From assembly GCA_900544475.1 (NCBI GenBank), contig UQVU01000106.1, positions 1 to 6,344 on the forward strand: a stretch of 6,344 nt of DNA, read 5' to 3'. Source of the stretch: an uncultured Butyricicoccus sp. (GTDB taxonomy: Bacteria; Bacillota; Clostridia; Oscillospirales; Butyricicoccaceae). A program made the position numbers and the translations under genes. Positions within the stretch are counted from its first letter, which is position 1; each line of letters starts with the position of its first letter. The notes beneath the pieces were generated by a model. That model was not told where the DNA came from, did no database searches, and saw only the letters and a program-made list of their open reading frames with translations. Below are positions 5,732 to 6,344 of this stretch, piece after piece.

Positions 5732-5983
5732 CCGGGTGCGCCGCGAACAGTGGAGACTGCGGCACACCCATTTATCTGTAATGAAGCGAAAAGGGGGATA
5801 AACGCTTCTTGTGTTTGGACTGTCCGGGAGCCTGCGCGGTATTCCGTCCCACAGGGCCGAACAGATTTGAGAAGGATGGTTGGTACGAAACGTACCTCAG
5901 AAAAGAAATGTTCCCATGAAGTATCTATTTTCAAAGGGAGTGTTTCCGGCAGCACCGCTGTGCGGTATTGCCTTTATTCCCTT
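5705..5983 (-). ncRNA. Candidate structured small RNA, about 279 nt, family unknown
   Basis: The unit is bounded by a strong promoter (5990-6018) and an intrinsic terminator (5705-5731). Between them no frame has a plausible start with a ribosome binding site. Stem-loops follow one another from the 5' end: a three-tier hairpin beginning at the predicted first base (AAGGGA/TCCCTT 5934-5983, with GGCA/TGCC and ACCGC/GCGGT inside); GGTACG-TTT-CGTACC (5882-5896); a tiered hairpin CTGTTCGG/CCGGACAG (5820-5864); GAAGCG/CGCTTC (5783-5808) with a 14-nt pyrimidine loop holding CCCCC; and an 11-bp stem GGGTGTGCCGC/GCGGCGCACCC (5734-5769, one G-U). I do not recognise 6S, SRP, tmRNA, RNase P or a riboswitch. 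The C-rich loop is typical of small RNAs that bind ribosome binding sites, and it fits that of the acyltransferase gene. Function is inference. Confidence 0.7.
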
Positions 5984-5989
5984 GCTGTG

Positions 5990-6018
5990 ATTATATGATA
6001 CCGTTTTTTCGTGTCCAA
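5990..6018 (-). promoter_or_regulatory. Sigma-A promoter of the candidate small RNA
   Basis: Minus-strand TTGGAC (6013-6018), 17-base spacer, TATAAT (5990-5995). The expected start near 5983 coincides with the first base of the 5'-terminal stem, which supports the transcript boundary. Confidence 0.8.
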
Positions 6019-6048
6019 AGTATGTGGAAAGTTTGAAGAAACCGTAAA

Positions 6049-6157
6049 CAGTCCATGGCATTTCCGTGAACTATGCTGTCGCCGGACTTCGTCCGGCCGA
6101 CAAGCAGTGTTTTGACAGCGCTGCGCACCGCAAAACACAAACGTCCGATAGTTCCCA
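6049..6157. repeat. Compound palindromic repeat, copy 1
   Basis: Three consecutive hairpins match copy 2 (6245-6344) in order and spacing. They are CAGT-C-CATGG/CCGTG-A-ACT (6049-6072, one G-T pair and one mismatch); TGTCG-CCGGAC/GTCCGG-C-CGACA (6077-6102) with a single bulged C; and GTGTTTTG/CAAAACAC (6107-6138). The unit closes with ACGTCCGATAGTTCCCA (6141-6157). It ends about 30 bases upstream of the small RNA promoter. The region 6019-6048 may be a decayed fourth hairpin (GTTT/AAAC at 6031-6042). Confidence 0.6.
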
Positions 6158-6183
6158 TACGGAAACTTTCTCCCTCTCAGAGT

Positions 6184-6216
6184 ATAAAAACCGAGGTACA
6201 CGCCCCCGGTTTTTAT
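6184..6216 (-). terminator. Intrinsic terminator, minus strand, of a gene right of the window
   Basis: ATAAAAACCG (6184-6193) and CGGTTTTTAT (6207-6216) are perfect reverse complements. As minus-strand RNA the stem grows to 13 bp (one G-U) with a seven-base loop, and its 3' arm ends in UUUUUAU. In plus-strand RNA the inner stem has an A-C mismatch, so the minus direction is favoured. It implies a transcript entering from beyond 6344. Confidence 0.65.
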
Positions 6217-6235
6217 GGTTTTGCAAAGCAAAACC
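6217..6235. repeat. Short perfect hairpin between the repeat copies
   Basis: GGTTTTGC and GCAAAACC form a perfect 8-bp stem with loop AAA, directly abutting the terminator stem. It may be the first hairpin of repeat copy 2, corresponding to the decayed stem at 6031-6042 in front of copy 1. Confidence 0.55.
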
Positions 6236-6244
6236 TATTTCAAG

Positions 6245-6344
6245 CAGTCATGCCGCAGGCATGACTGGAGCCTGTCGAAAAACTAACGTTTTTCCGACAA
6301 TCTGTGTTTTGACTTCGCAAAACACGGACGTCCGAAAGTTCCCA
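6245..6344. repeat. Compound palindromic repeat, copy 2 (may run past the window edge)
   Basis: Hairpins in the same order as copy 1: CAGTCATGCC/GGCATGACTG (6245-6267, perfect 10 bp); TGTCG-AAAAAC/GTTTTT-C-CGACA (6273-6299) with the bulged C in the same place; GTGTTTTG/CAAAACAC (6304-6325); then ACGTCCGAAAGTTCCCA (6328-6344), which differs from copy 1 at one base. The offset between copies is 196-197 bases throughout. The inner arms of the second hairpin differ completely between copies yet stay complementary. Confidence 0.65.

Noticed and set aside
5568..5771. Possible 67-residue leader peptide before the operon
   Set aside because: Its ATG has no Shine-Dalgarno sequence, and the frame crosses a strong terminator and the P1 and P2 promoters.
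3519..5801. Very long open frame on the plus strand (760 codons)
   Set aside because: Antisense shadow of the ParE-like gene that also runs through its promoters; composition is unlike a protein and no start signal is seen.
5820..5864. T-box-like string ATACCGCG with GGGACGG before it
   Set aside because: It resembles the T-box GGTGGTACCGCG core, but the invariant TGG before the ACC is missing, no specifier stem is evident, and the unit ends in its own terminator, with no aminoacyl-tRNA synthetase or amino acid gene downstream.
5698..5955. Possible 85-residue protein within the small RNA (minus strand, GTG start)
   Set aside because: No ribosome binding site, no motif, and it runs through the terminator stem.
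5705..5983. 6S RNA, SRP RNA, RNase P RNA or tmRNA
   Set aside because: No long rod with a central bubble, no GGAAGGAAGCAGC-type SRP tip, no GAGGAAAGTCC RNase P core, no tRNA-like CCA end or tag frame.
6049..6344. CRISPR array
   Set aside because: The repeats are two diverged multi-hairpin modules about 196 bases apart, not short identical repeats with unique spacers.

Overview
This 6.3 kb window looks like a moderately GC-rich member of the Clostridia, probably Oscillospiraceae/Ruminococcaceae. That placement is an inference. It rests on strong AGGGGG- and AGGAGA-type ribosome binding sites, sigma-A promoters close to consensus, and a divergent type IIA topoisomerase pair that I recall from gut Clostridia. 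All confident genes lie on the minus strand and are transcribed right to left.

Coding part (5480 down to 229): a three-gene operon. It begins with a GyrB/ParE-type ATPase-TOPRIM subunit (3483-5480), continues with a membrane acyltransferase of the acyltransferase-3 family (2446-3441), and ends with the matching GyrA/ParC-type cleavage subunit (229-2430). Gaps are 41 and 15 bases, each gene has its own ribosome binding site, and an in-frame stop lies just before each start. The two topoisomerase subunits should form one A2B2 enzyme. The lack of a GyrA box points to a topoisomerase IV-like decatenase/relaxase rather than a gyrase. The acyltransferase between them has no obvious link to DNA topology.

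Control region (5481-5701): two tandem near-consensus minus-strand promoters drive the operon. P1 is distal (TTGAAA-16-TATAAT) and P2 proximal (TTGCAA-17-TATAAT). A 9-bp inverted repeat overlaps the P2 -10 box.

Upstream of P1 (5705-5983) is a separate transcription unit with no convincing reading frame. It has its own promoter (TTGGAC-17-TATAAT), about 279 nt of back-to-back stem-loops, and a good intrinsic terminator. I read it as a structured small RNA of unrecognised family. One loop is C-rich and is complementary over 11 nt (one G-U) to the ribosome binding site of the acyltransferase, which itself sits in the loop of a small hairpin. A trans-acting RNA that controls the middle gene of the operon is the most interesting hypothesis here.

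Right end (6019-6344): no gene. It holds two diverged copies, about 196 bases apart, of a compound palindromic module of consecutive hairpins, with a minus-strand terminator between them that probably closes a gene lying to the right of the window. Left end (1-228): no gene; another cluster of hairpins, including a 47-base multi-tier palindrome, and no classical U-tract terminator for the operon.
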